In this document: positions 24,767 through 35,460 of the stretch, piece by piece
How positions within the stretch are numbered: the first letter of the stretch is position 1
Layout: each line of letters starts with the position of its first letter
Assembly (NCBI GenBank): GCA_947095535.1
Contig: OX352774.1
Location: 235,997,825 to 236,061,824 of the forward strand
Reading direction: 5' to 3'
Length of the DNA stretch: 64,000 bases
Origin: Poecilobothrus nobilitatus
Taxonomy: Eukaryota; Arthropoda; Insecta; Diptera; Dolichopodidae
Made by a program: the position numbers and the translations under genes
Notes under the pieces: model-generated
Told to the model about the DNA's origin: nothing
The model's database searches: none
Seen by the model: only the letters and a program-made list of their open reading frames with translations

Positions 24767-25452
24767 AGTATTGTCATTTTTAATGGTAAATATATAATAG
24801 ACATAATATATATGTATATAGGTAGATAATAGAATTTAAATTTTACACGGTGATTTTTACAAATTAGATCAAGTGCATTTCCAGCTCTAAAAGTCAAAAA
24901 GTATTTTAAATACCTCTTCATAGAGAAATTCTAAAAATAAAGGTTATGTGTTATGGTTGTGTGTTATTAATTCTATAATTCTTTCTTTCAATAATGCGTC
25001 TTAATGCTTCTATTTTATTGTTATAATAATTTAATTAAACAACAAAATACTGTTTCAAACTATGCCATTGATATCTTAAACAGTGGCATAATAACATTCA
25101 TTATCTTGAAGTAACATTTTCCATGTCTGCTCCTTTTTATTAATGTTAAGAAATGAAACCTTTTAGATTTTGAAAAGATTATTGTTTTTAGATAACTTAT
25201 CTGAATTACCTTTTCAAATTTCCTAATCCATTTCAAATTTTCAAAATTCTTGAAATAATTTCTTCCAAAAGTATTTTGATACTCTCAAAATTTACAGTCT
25301 TTTTTCAATATTTCAAAACTATAACTATTTTCAATATTTTGATATATTTTTACAACTTTTTAATCTAACTAAAAAATTTTTTTTATAACTTATTCAAATT
25401 TTCCAGATTATTAAATTAATTTTCAATAAAATTCAATTATAACTTAAACAAT

Positions 25453-25646
25453 GGGGATCTCGGTGATCTAGTGGATAAGAGCGTATAAAATACCCTGTAA
25501 ACATCGAGGGAGGGAGGGTTCGGAATCCCACACACATCGTAAGAATAATTCCCCCTTACGACATTTACAGTCACGCCTGAAAAGGAAAGGCTGTGAAGTT
25601 TTCTTGTCACATTTATATGGCAAAGGAATAAACTAAAAAAAACAAA
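25453..25646 (+). mobile_element. tRNA-derived SINE, family 2 (intronic copy)
   Basis: The head begins GGGGATCTCGGTGATCTAG, box A runs into GGATAAGAGCGTATAAAAT, and box B is a mutated GGTTCGGAATCCC. The CGTAAG...CTTACG core, the AAAGGCTGTGAAG body and an A-rich tail follow. AACTTAAACAAT is present at 25441-25452 and again at 25647-25658, a 12-bp target duplication. It lies in the intron about 1.5 kb before exon 2. Confidence 0.92.
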
Positions 25647-27116
25647 AACTTAAACAATTCCACACACGTCGATATGAATCCTTAAAATTTTCATAAATTT
25701 CGAAATTTTAGAGATTTTTTATTTTGAAAATTTTTTAACTTATAATTGTTTACTTTAAATATGTATAGTTAAAAAAAAAAAAACTTTAATTTATTCAACA
25801 GGTGCTAAATACATCAGAGTACCACTAATACCATTTCACACTTAAAATCACGTATTTATTGATAAGAAAAAGTTCCAGCAAAAATATATAAAATAAAAAT
25901 TAACATTTTATGTCAACCCATTTGTCATATTAACTTGTCATCTTGTTATACTTAAAGAAAAAAAAAAACGAAACGAAACAGTTTTTTTTCTCTTTTTAAT
26001 CTCATTATTTCCTTCCTTCTTTGCTTCCTTATCTAGGATAATGAAAACAAACATAAATATGAACTAGTCCTTGTCCTTACAAGACAAATTTTATTTTTCT
26101 ATTTATTTGGCTTTTTTTTTTTGTTATTCTTACTATTTTAATATATTTTTTCTCTCTCTTATTTTAAGATAATAATTTTTTATTATATTTTCTGTCTCTT
26201 TCTTTCTTATAGTCTTTAATAACTTAAATATTTTGTAAATGGTTTTTATCTAAAATATTAAAAGTAATCTAAAGAATACGCAATTAGAATCCGTAAAAGC
26301 CGACAAAAATAAAATGTGGAAAAGAAATGTGAAAAACTTCTTATAAATAGTCAGGTCTCTATTTAAGACATTTTAACTTGAAGGATAGGAACCACCTAAG
26401 ATTTTTTTTTGCCAGGGTAAACAACTTTTAAACCTAAAATTAAGGCTGTTTTCATTAGAATATTACAATATATTTAGCTTAAGGGCAGATATAACAATTA
26501 TCCTTTTGTTTTTTCTTCTTATTTTTATAAAGGATGTTTATTTTGGATGTTATCCTTGTTTAACAAATTTTTTGTTAACAATTTTTTGTTTTATTTATAA
26601 TTCCACAATATTATTTGACCAAAAACAAAAGGCAGGAGTTACAACTCTTAATATATAACAAGTTAAATAAAAATTAAAATGTAAGGATTTTTTTTATTAA
26701 TAACGTCTTATAAGAAAGGGGTAATGTAAAAACAATTTTTATTCTCGGAAAAAGTTATTAATTATGAAAGGCTAAAATTCTTAATTCAGCATTTTTTTTT
26801 TCTATATTTAATTGTTTGATTTGTATATCTGTCCTGAATGCCTCGCCATCAAATATAAAATTTTAATTATAGGAGATTTCCTTATCAATAATCTGGGGAT
26901 TTCCTAAATTTAAGTTTCTAATACTATATATAGGTTAAAGTACCATAGATATTTGATAATTTTCTGAAGATTTGAACCAATCTTTTAATAAAATAGAACA
27001 AAAATTCTCATCCTGACCAATACATTGTTAAATTTTATCTGTGTTATATTAAAAACTTTAAGAAATTATAAAAAAAAAACTTATGAAATCCTTTTTTCTT
27101 TTTTTTCTTTTTACAG

Positions 27117-28355
27117 ATTCAACAACATTATCGATACCAAAAACAAAAAACAGATCAAATGAATGCATTGACAAGTCAATTATTATTATTAGAGTCACGT
27201 TTAAAACGTAAACAAAAACAAATTGCCAATATAATAAGTCAACGTGAATTAACCATATTACGTCAACAGAAATTAATTGATGCTTTATCATCAAGATTAG
27301 TTGATCATGGTTTAGAAACAATTGATCCTAGTTATACAGATTTTGATTCATTAAATGATTCTGATTCGGCTGTTGTTTTAGAAGATATTGATTCTGATTG
27401 TTATAATTCATCATCATTAATATCACGTCGTAAAGGTAGTTGTGGTGGCGGTAGTAGTAGTAGTACTGGTAGTGATGGTGTTACAATAGTTCGTTCAATA
27501 TCAGATGCAATAGAATCCAATTTAAATAAATATTCACGTTCAATGCGATCAAATTGCTTTTTGAGACGACCTGAAGTTTTAGAAACAGTTTATAGTGTTG
27601 AAGAAGATCCAGAACCACAACAAAATGCTTCTGGTCCTGGTGGTACTGATGTTGCAGAAAAACGTGATAAATTTCGTAATCGTTCAGAAAAAGTTATTGT
27701 TAATTCATTAGAAGGGCAATTAGATGGTGTTAAATCAGGAGGTGGAGGAGGTGGAAACGAATCTGGAATTAATTCAACACAATCTACAACAGAACAGTCT
27801 CAAATACAACAAAATTCTGAAAATATATCATCAACAACAAATAGAAGATATAGTGCGAATAATTGTAATATTGGTAATAGTAATTATGGTAAAATTTTTT
27901 CACCAACAACTATGAGTTCATCATCATCATCAGTTATTACAGCAGCAAATACAACAATTAATTCATTAATATGTCTTTATCATCATAATGAAATTATAAA
28001 TGGTTCTAATTATCATATAAATAGTGGTGGTAATGGTAATGGTGGAATTGGTATTGCTAATGATGATCCAAATTGCGTTAAACAATCACAAGTAACAAAT
28101 TTTAATCGTGTCATGTCAAATCATAGATCTGTAACAAAACCTAAAGATGTTAAATATAAAAGAATAAATAAAGCAAAATCAAAAAGTTTAGAAGAATTAC
28201 GTGGTCGTTTAAGACATTGGGTTGAAAAAGGTTCATCCTCGTCATTACATAATGAACATCCAGCTGCAGCAGCTGTTGCTGCTGTTGCATCAACAACATT
28301 AATTGGTGGTTTAAATGGATCACAAATGCCACAAACAGCACAAAGTTATGCGTGA
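27117..28355 (+). CDS. Coiled-coil protein, coding exon 2 (residues 55-466, first stop TGA)
   Basis: This exon follows a strong acceptor (pyrimidine tract, TTACAG) and continues the phase-0 frame from exon 1 with IQQHYRYQKQKTDQ. Residues about 25-118 of the joined protein form one long coiled coil (LTSQLLLLESRLKRKQKQI; ELTILRQQKLIDALSSRL). Next are an acidic Ser/Asp-rich stretch (about 124-150), a Gly/Ser run, and GVTIVRSISDAIES (about 176-189). A long Asn/Ser/Gln/Gly-rich region follows, then a basic helical box near 406-426 (KSKSLEELRGRLRHWVEKG) and an alanine run. The frame stops at TGA 28353-28355 but stays coding-like beyond it. The family is not recognised; the architecture suggests a cytoplasmic scaffold or cytoskeletal adaptor (inference). 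Codons strongly prefer A or T at position 3. Confidence 0.9.
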   Translation: MQQHYRYQKQKTDQMNALTSQLLLLESRLKRKQKQIANIISQRELTILRQQKLIDALSSRLVDHGLETIDPSYTDFDSLNDSDSAVVLEDIDSDCYNSSSLISRRKGSCGGGSSSSTGSDGVTIVRSISDAIESNLNKYSRSMRSNCFLRRPEVLETVYSVEEDPEPQQNASGPGGTDVAEKRDKFRNRSEKVIVNSLEGQLDGVKSGGGGGGNESGINSTQSTTEQSQIQQNSENISSTTNRRYSANNCNIGNSNYGKIFSPTTMSSSSSSVITAANTTINSLICLYHHNEIINGSNYHINSGGNGNGGIGIANDDPNCVKQSQVTNFNRVMSNHRSVTKPKDVKYKRINKAKSKSLEELRGRLRHWVEKGSSSSLHNEHPAAAAVAAVASTTLIGGLNGSQMPQTAQSYA

Positions 28356-28601
28356 CAGTCGCATTGTTATTGTAATAATGCTGCTGCTGCTGCTCTTATT
28401 GGAATTGGTGGTAGTGGTGGTAGTGGTAGTGGTGGAAGTGGTAGTATTGGTATTATTAGAGGTCGTGGTAGTAGTGGTAGTGGTACTGGTATTCGTTACT
28501 ATCGCAATCAAGATATATATTCAACATCATCATCACCAGCAACAACTAGATGTGTATCAACAATTGATTTAAATAAAAAATCAGAAAGATTTAGTTTTTG
28601 A
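28356..28601 (+). other. In-frame 81-codon extension after the TGA (possible readthrough domain)
   Basis: Directly after TGA 28353-28355 the same frame continues for 81 codons to TGA 28599-28601. It reads QSHCYCNNAAAAALIGIGG, then a Gly/Ser/Arg-rich segment, then RYYRNQDIYSTSSSPATT, RCVSTIDLNKKSERFSF and stop. Codon choice (GGT, AGT, ACA, TCA) and low-complexity style match the upstream exon, and the end is non-repetitive and protein-like. The stop context is TGA followed by C, the leakiest tetranucleotide in animals. Readthrough, another recoding event, a recent nonsense allele and an assembly error are all possible. No GT...AG pair around the stop could remove it as an ordinary intron. Confidence 0.65.
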
Positions 28602-28680
28602 AATCTAAAGATTTTTTTATATGCATTTTGTAATGTGATCTTTTTTTATTTTTTAATAAGATTTTTAAAATAAACAAATT
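28602..28680 (+). terminator. 3' UTR start and poly(A) signal of the coiled-coil gene
   Basis: The sequence becomes plain AT-rich DNA immediately after the second TGA, supporting that stop as the ancestral end of the coding region. The first canonical AATAAA is at 28669-28674, about 70 bp downstream. Further AATAAA words at 28720-28740 could also serve. Confidence 0.5.
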
Positions 28681-31600
28681 TAAAATAATTTAATAATTAA
28701 TGTGTGAAATAAAAAAAAACAAAAAATAAAATAAAATAAATTGTAAAAATTAATATTAAATTAATTAATTAAGTAAAACTAAAATATAAGAAATAAGAAT
28801 TTATAAGGATAAACAAACAAATAAAAATATTTTTCTTTATATTTTTTTTTTTTTTGACAATCTGAATCCCATTATTCTGAAACAAAAAAGTTTGGACTCA
28901 TTTTTTACACAAACACAACAACTGAATGTAATTTTTAATTTTAATTTAAAGAAATGAATATAATTTTCAATTTTTAAAATAAATGAATATAATCGAATAA
29001 TGTATCGAATTGAAATCAAATATTCGATATATGAAAGGAGTACTTTGTAATTAGTAAATAGAGTACTAAATTTTTAATTGATATGCTTAAAATACCAAGT
29101 AAATTACACAAGATGTTATGTGGTTGTTTTACCTTATTTGACGGTTAAGATTTTTAACTCATCATCTACTAAAAATAGTCTATACAAATGAGTCAATACA
29201 ATCTGAAAAAGAAAATTTTTGCTCACGTATAATTTCATTAAAGTTTACTGTTTAGCTGTCAATTTTATAGTTTCTTTTCCACTGTAAACTATTACTTTCT
29301 GCTTTCAATTACACTTACATTTGAGAAAGAGTAGATAAGAGTAAATATAATATGCGGTTATGTTAAATTAGCGTTTCAATTTTCCAACTACACCCAACTA
29401 CTCCGAACTACTCTTGTCGTGTAAAAGGAACCCTAACAATATTTAAATTTTTTTTCATAATGTCAATTTTAAAAATTTGTCAATTTCTCAGTATAACTAA
29501 AATTAAATTAAAGTACTTAAATTAATTAAAAACTATTTTCTACCTCAATTTGGCTGTTGTATTGTTCTTAAGTCAAAATAATTTTTTTTCTTTTAATATT
29601 TTGTTTGTCCAAATTAATTTTTTTTTTTTTGTTTTATATCATATAAAATTAACTCTAAATTTAATTATATATATATATGTATTATTTTTAAATGTATATG
29701 AAAAGAAAATTATATTATATAAAATGTATATAAATAGTATATAAGATAAAAAATTTATATTTAAAAATTAATTAATAAAATTTTTTTTTTGTTTTGATTA
29801 TAGGTTAGAAAGTATATAGAAATTAATTACTTTTCTTTATAAAAATATTTAAAAAATAAACTATAAGATATGTCTATACTATAATATTTTTGTACAATTA
29901 TAAAAAAAAAATTAAAATTAAATTATTATGAGATTAAAAACAAAAAAAAAACAATAAAAATAATAAAAAATAAAGAAGACAAAAATAGTTAAAAACAAAA
30001 TGGCGCTGACAACTAGATATGAAAACTTTTTGTAATATTTATTAAACAGTAAAATAAATTCAGTATGAGATCCTTATTGTAAAATATTTAACGTTTATAT
30101 GTATTTATTTTTTTCATGTTTCAACAAAAAAATTAACATTTTAATAAAAAATAATATTTTTTTATATTTTCATCTAATTTCTTCAATACCAAAACTCTTT
30201 ACATTGAATCCTGCTAGTTTTATTATTTGAATATTATTAGCTGCCAAAATACCATGTTTCTGAAAAGGGAACTTCTAAATACCCTTAAACTTATGTTCCG
30301 CAACCATTTTTTTCCTTTCCTCGGTGGGCCGCTCGTTACTTACACCCTGTCATCGAAGTAATCTATATACCCTTCAAGAATCGTATTATTTTCCCTAGTT
30401 AAGTATTCTCACTTCATACAAGTTCTACCAGTGTTTTTCATCCAATATTTTTCTCCTTTGGCATTACAAGTCTGAACATTGGCACAGAATATGAAGTAAG
30501 TTTTTCATCTCCATACCCTCATTCCTTGTATTAGTTAATCTCTTCTCTATTTATTTTTATTTGGCGCCTCCTTTTAGAATCAGTTGGAATGGATTGAATC
30601 GCTATTAAAAGTCTAAAATCCGTAATTTTGTATACTAATTTATCGCAATTTGTACAAAATATTTTTACTACACTTACTCTTATTTAAGCTTTTCATAACT
30701 TAAACTTTTCTTAAATAGTTATTCGAGATTAAGCAACAAACAAAGTAAAAAGGACTTTATAATTTTCTAATTTTGGGTTCAGTTTAATTCGTTTAAAATA
30801 ATATCTTATTTCTCAGATAAATTGAAAATGTCAGAAATTTTTTTTTAGTGATTTTTAAAAGCATAATTTGAAATTTATTTTATCCTTTGAAAATTGTACT
30901 AAAATTTGGTAATCCTTACAATGACAGAATATAAATGTCACAAATAAAAAAGAAACTAAAACTCAAAAAAAAAAGGATACCCATTATTTAATGCAGGAAG
31001 CATATATATCTATAATTTATATAAAAAAAAAAAATTACTTATAATAATTGTAAATTCTATCTTTATTTTTAAACAATTCTTCTATTTTTCAATTTTCAAA
31101 TTCGTTTGCAATAACTAGAAGCATACCTGATTACTGATTAGTGATTGTTTACTATAAGTCTCCAAATTTTAATAAAACCTAAATTATATACTGAGAATAT
31201 CATTTTAATAGACATAATAGGTAATAATAACCCAATTCCTCTCCCAGACCGCACGTGGTTAGTCACTATTCTCTTATTATTATTTTTTTTTCATTACAAC
31301 AAACTGTCATATGCAAGGAAAAAAAATCACGAGAAACATTTTAAATAGCATTATAGCATTTGAAGGAAAATTATTAAGACAATAATGACGTCTGGCATGA
31401 AAACAAATTTACCGAAAGGATGTAGAAATTTAAATATTTCATTGAAAGAAAGACCTTATCTTTAAACCATTTAACGGTTTGTGTGGATCGTTCAATTTAT
31501 TGTTAGATAGCAGAAATTAACATTTAATAATCAAAATTAAATATTTTTTGGTAAAATCAATACAATAGATAAATTCGTAATATATTTTTAAAAATATTTA

Positions 31601-33243
31601 AGTCTTGTACTTTCAATTTATGTTATCATAAATATTTTTTTCCATTTCCCAGATAATTCAATATTATTTTTTTCTTTTCTAAGAACATTTTGTCAAATCA
31701 ATACAAATTTTTTTTCTTGTAATTTATATGATTATCATCAGAACTGTTAAATACCAGATCTCTTCTTATTATAATATAAGACTTTTTTCATCCAAAAATT
31801 ATATCTCGCGCACCTATTGTAGGACATCCTGTATAACAAAAAAATATAACGGGTAATTTTAAAATCTCAAAAAACAGTTGCATAAAACTCTGATAATAAA
31901 ACATGGTCATAAAATATTAATTAAAATTCTGAAATATCCTTATTATGTTTAACTGTTTAATTAAATTAAATATTAAAAATGATTAATTAATAAATTAATA
32001 TTAAAAAAAAAAAATGTGTACATAAGAGAGAGTCAAATACCTATTAAAAATAAAAATTATATATATATAAAAACAACATATTATGTAAAACATTTTATTT
32101 TGTTTTCTTCTTTTTAAATTTTTCTTAATTTTAATTAATATTAATAGGTAATTAAAATTAAAATAAATAAAAACAAAATTTAAAATTATAGAAATCATTT
32201 TTAAAATTATCAAATAAAAAACCTTAAAATTAAATAGATAGAAAAATAATAAAAGAAAAAAAATTATAAAATAAAAGAAAAACAAAATGTATTTACTACT
32301 CTTGGATTTTATATAAAAATAGAAAAAAAAAAAAAACTAAAACTTACAGGGAGTTCTTAAAATACTAAAACAAATTTACTTAAAAATAAATGAAAAAAAA
32401 AAAAACAAAAATATCATTAAAAACATTACTTTTTGCTTAACTTTATTTACCCTTTCAAAAAACAACATTTTTTAAATATTATTTATTATAAATATTATGA
32501 TTAATTTTATTTACAAATTTTTATTACAAAATCAATGAACATCGTATAATATGTTTAAATAATTTAAAAAAAAAACAAACAAACAACCTGTTTTCCCAAT
32601 CCTGTTTTTCCTATCCTAAAAAAATTAATAAATTTAAAAAATTACGACATCTAAAAATACGGGTAGATCACGAAATCCTAAATAGAAAATCCCAAAATTC
32701 AAAATCACAAAATTCCAAAATCGCAGAGCATTTTTTTTATCATAATTCGTTTCGAATTTTTTCATTTTAGATGTGGGTCTATTTAATTTAATAAAAAAAA
32801 ATATTAGGTGTCTTGACGTAAAAGTACAAACTAGTCTTGTATCGGAGGTTTGGAGGATTTGAGGAAATTTTTGACAGAAATTGTTGTTGTTTCATGTATA
32901 AAAAATTTGCACCGATCCTCCCAACCTCGACTAAATGATCCTATACCTTAACCCTATTGCATATTTTATTTGCTCGAGGAAATTTTTTTGATTTTAATCG
33001 AGGATATTTTTGACATTCATTTTTGAGTTCATTTGACATTTTATTTTTAGAATTTATTTGGAGTTCAGAATTTATTGGGTTTCGGTTTTGGAATTTATTC
33101 GGAGTGCATCAAATAAAAATAGCACATTCGACTAAATAATTTCTAAAAATGCTTTAAAAATTTTTTTTGGTATTTTTTTTATTTAAAAATTATTTATTTT
33201 CCAAAATCAAAACTCATAAAATATATTGTAGTTTTTCTAAGTG
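28681..33243. other. AT-rich noncoding flank of the coiled-coil gene
   Basis: No gene was found. Contents are homopolymer and TA-rich DNA, a low-grade LINE relic near 30345-30430, and an array-like inverted arm starting at about 32650. The open frames at 29550, 31145 and 32001 are Phe/Leu/Ile/Lys-rich noise. Confidence 0.55.
30335..30435 (-). repeat. Interspersed repeat, probable LINE tail relic (copy 1)
   Basis: TACCCTTCAAGAATCGTATTATTTTCCCTAG and ATTCTCACTTCATACAAGTTCTA match 50745-50800 with few changes, and the first part matches 56294-56330. On the minus strand the 50.7-kb copy can be read MLNQGKILRFMKGVDLVNQ before a stop, which resembles the last residues of some LINE ORF2 proteins. 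The class call is tentative. Confidence 0.4.
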
Positions 33244-35460
33244 AAAACGAGGAAGAATACAGTTGACTTTGTCAACTCTTAGATACCCGTACGAACCGTT
33301 AGTATGTTCACAGCCTGTCACTCTGCTTACAATATTATTTTTTTAATATTTTAGTATTTTCAAATAATTTGGGTGAATTTTATAATTTCTAGAACTATGG
33401 GTTGTACATATATTCAAACTATATGTTTATATGTACATTCTTCAAAAGCAGATTCTAACCTTCCACATAACGATTATCAATCCAAAACTTTTTCAAATAT
33501 TCTGTAGTACCATTTCATACTAAGCGGTAAATGTATATTAAATTTACTAAGTACAAAACAGTAAATATAATTTTAAATATTATATTATATTATATTTAAA
33601 TATTCCATTGACAGAATAATTTCTTATAAGTACAATAAAATACATATATGTATGTAAATACGGCGCTATATAATATACATATATACTCTTATCATTCATT
33701 CACTAGTGACATATACGATATATAAATAAACATGATATTATATAAGTATGTATATCTATCAATATCATATAAATAAAAATTCTTCAAGCAACCGTTATGT
33801 TGTTTATTTAATTACATTTTTTTGTACTACGCATTATATCCTCAACAATTTCAAATTATCGAGTAAAACAAAATGGAAAAAATTCGTTTTAAAGAAATTT
33901 GTTAGAAAATTTGAAAAAATCAAGTAACACTTTCGTCAATTATAAAGTAACCCTATATTATTGAAAAAAGTTGTTAACAAAAATAAGAGTATAATGTTGG
34001 AGCTTTAATTTTTGTGTATTACTTCAAAAAAATTTTAACAGGTGTTCAAGTTACAGGTGTTTAAAAATAGGAAATTTTCAGTTTTTGACCCCTTACAGCT
34101 CCTAAACGGGGGGTGATACAAAAAAAATTTCTGAAATGACTCATACTAATTTTCAAAGATCTAACTTCTGTCAAAATTTCAACTTTAACCGTTTAGAAGA
34201 TGGAAGGGTTAAAGAATTTTGCAAAATTTGAGTTTCGCATAACGGTAAAGTAAGACACCGTATGCCAAAAATATATATTTATTGCATATATACTTTTAAA
34301 GCTAATGAAAGTAGTAATCATTTGGCGTTTTCAAAATGAAGATATATCTTATACAACTTGTGCTATAACAATTTAAATATAGAGCTTTTTTGAACCTTTG
34401 GGGAGCTGTAGCTCCGTAACGGGTGGGGCTACAAAAAAAAGTTATTAAAAATAAAATTGATATTTTTGTGAGATCTATCAGTAGTTAAAATTTCATAGCT
34501 CTATTGCAAAAAAAATGTCGGGATCTAAAAGTTAGGTGTTCGAGAGCTACCCTAAGGCTTGGTCCAAACTCAACCAAAAAAAATAGGGAACCTACAAATT
34601 ACTCCCAAAATATTTTGTGTAAATTTGAAGATTCTAGCTTTCTTAGTTTTTGAGTTAGCGTGCTGACGGACGGACGGACATGGCTCAAAAGTCTTAGAAT
34701 TTTTTTCTGATCCGATCCATACCTTTTAAGGTATATCTAGCTCGCTTATTTCGAGGTGTTACAAACGGAGGAGTAATTTTATTACACCCGATCCTATCGT
34801 ACGGGTATAAATAGATTTTTATTCAAATAATAATATAATTTAACAGATAAATACCAATCAACATTTCTTGAAAAATACCAATAAACGTTTCTCTAAACAA
34901 ATCAACATATCTGTCATCTGTAATTTTTTAGTTTGCAATTTAAATTTTGCATTAGGAAATATGCAGGTAGGAAATATTTCCTACTTTACGTGAACGACCT
35001 ACGATACACTACCCTATTGTTTGCAAAAATTGTAGAAAAACAAATTTAACAAAAAAAAGTCTGTTAATTGCAAAAAATGAAAAAAAAAATATATGACTAC
35101 ATATTTATATTTCTTTTTCTAAATATTCCGGAAAAAGCGTTTGAAACATTTCATAACCAATTTTAAAAATCGCTTCAAATTCAGAATCTCGCGTTTATAT
35201 ATATCTATAATTATTTTTTTTCTGATATCTTTTGATTATTATTAATTATGATTTTTCTTACCAAATAAATTTTTTTCTTAATAATCCTGATGGGCTTCAG
35301 TACGAAACCCCTACTAAACAATTCCCTTATTTTGTAGATAATTCTGAAATCTGCAAATTTGCTTTACTTTTTTAAGTTTCGGGATTTTTATATTTTGTAA
35401 TTTTGCAATTTGGGATTTTGGGATTTTGTAATTTGGGATTTTGTCATTTGGGATATTTTT
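32650..35460. mobile_element. Second foldback-like pair of arms enclosing a family A element
   Basis: The left arm (about 32670-32735) contains AAATCCCAAAATTC, AAAATCACAAAATTCC and AAAATCGCAGA in loose tandem. The right arm (about 35345-35460) contains the inverted motifs TTGCAATTTGGGATTTTG, GGGATTTTGTAATTTGGG and ATTTTGTCATTTGGGAT. The unit is about 14-16 bp. Between them lies the family A copy at 33244-34811. The architecture parallels 21540-23422, but I could not define exact ends or a target duplication. Chance similarity of AT-rich tandem repeats remains possible. Confidence 0.4.
33244..34811 (+). mobile_element. Helentron/DINE-like element, family A, copy 2
   Basis: Same orientation and nearly the same sequence as 16655-18199, including the ends AAAACGAGGAAGAATAC and CGTACGGGTATAAA. 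The 5' palindrome is perfect here: AGTTGACTTTGTCAACT. The sub-terminal pair TACCCGTACGA/TCGTACGGGTA is also perfect, so this copy is closer to the active sequence than copy 1. The 3' third has GACGGACGGACGGACATGG. Small indels distinguish the copies, such as the extra bases around CATATATACTC near 33680 and around GAAATGACTCATAC near 34134. There is no coding frame. Confidence 0.85.

Larger units (their letters stand above)
16607..27116 (+). other. 10.5-kb intron of the coiled-coil gene
   Basis: Donor CAG|GTAAAT at 16606/16607 and acceptor TTTTTACAG at 27108-27116, preceded by a long T/C-rich tract, bound a phase-0 intron. It holds a family A Helentron-like copy beginning 48 bp after the donor, a family C copy split by a LINE, a foldback-like element with family B inside, another family C copy and a SINE. 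Between them is homopolymer-rich DNA. An island at 20810-21110 is less AT-biased. No other exon of this gene was recognised inside, but a small alternative exon cannot be excluded. Confidence 0.8.

Noticed and set aside
27058..27321. Minus-strand frame of 87 codons across the exon 2 start
   Set aside because: It lies antisense to the splice acceptor and coiled-coil coding sequence, which explain the composition.
28353..28370. A tiny intron removing the TGA
   Set aside because: The only GT...AG near the stop (GTGACAG) is 7 nt, far below any functional intron size.
28315..28572. Overlapping open frames on both strands at the end of exon 2, rich in Val/Leu or Thr/Asn
   Set aside because: They are other-frame readings of the GGT/AGT/GCT repeats. 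The frame that continues exon 2 has the expected codon preference and a complex end.
28602..28800. SECIS element for selenocysteine insertion at the TGA
   Set aside because: I saw no clear SECIS-type stem with the required core in this AT-rich 3' UTR. This is a weak negative made without folding software, so I keep Sec only as an alternative.
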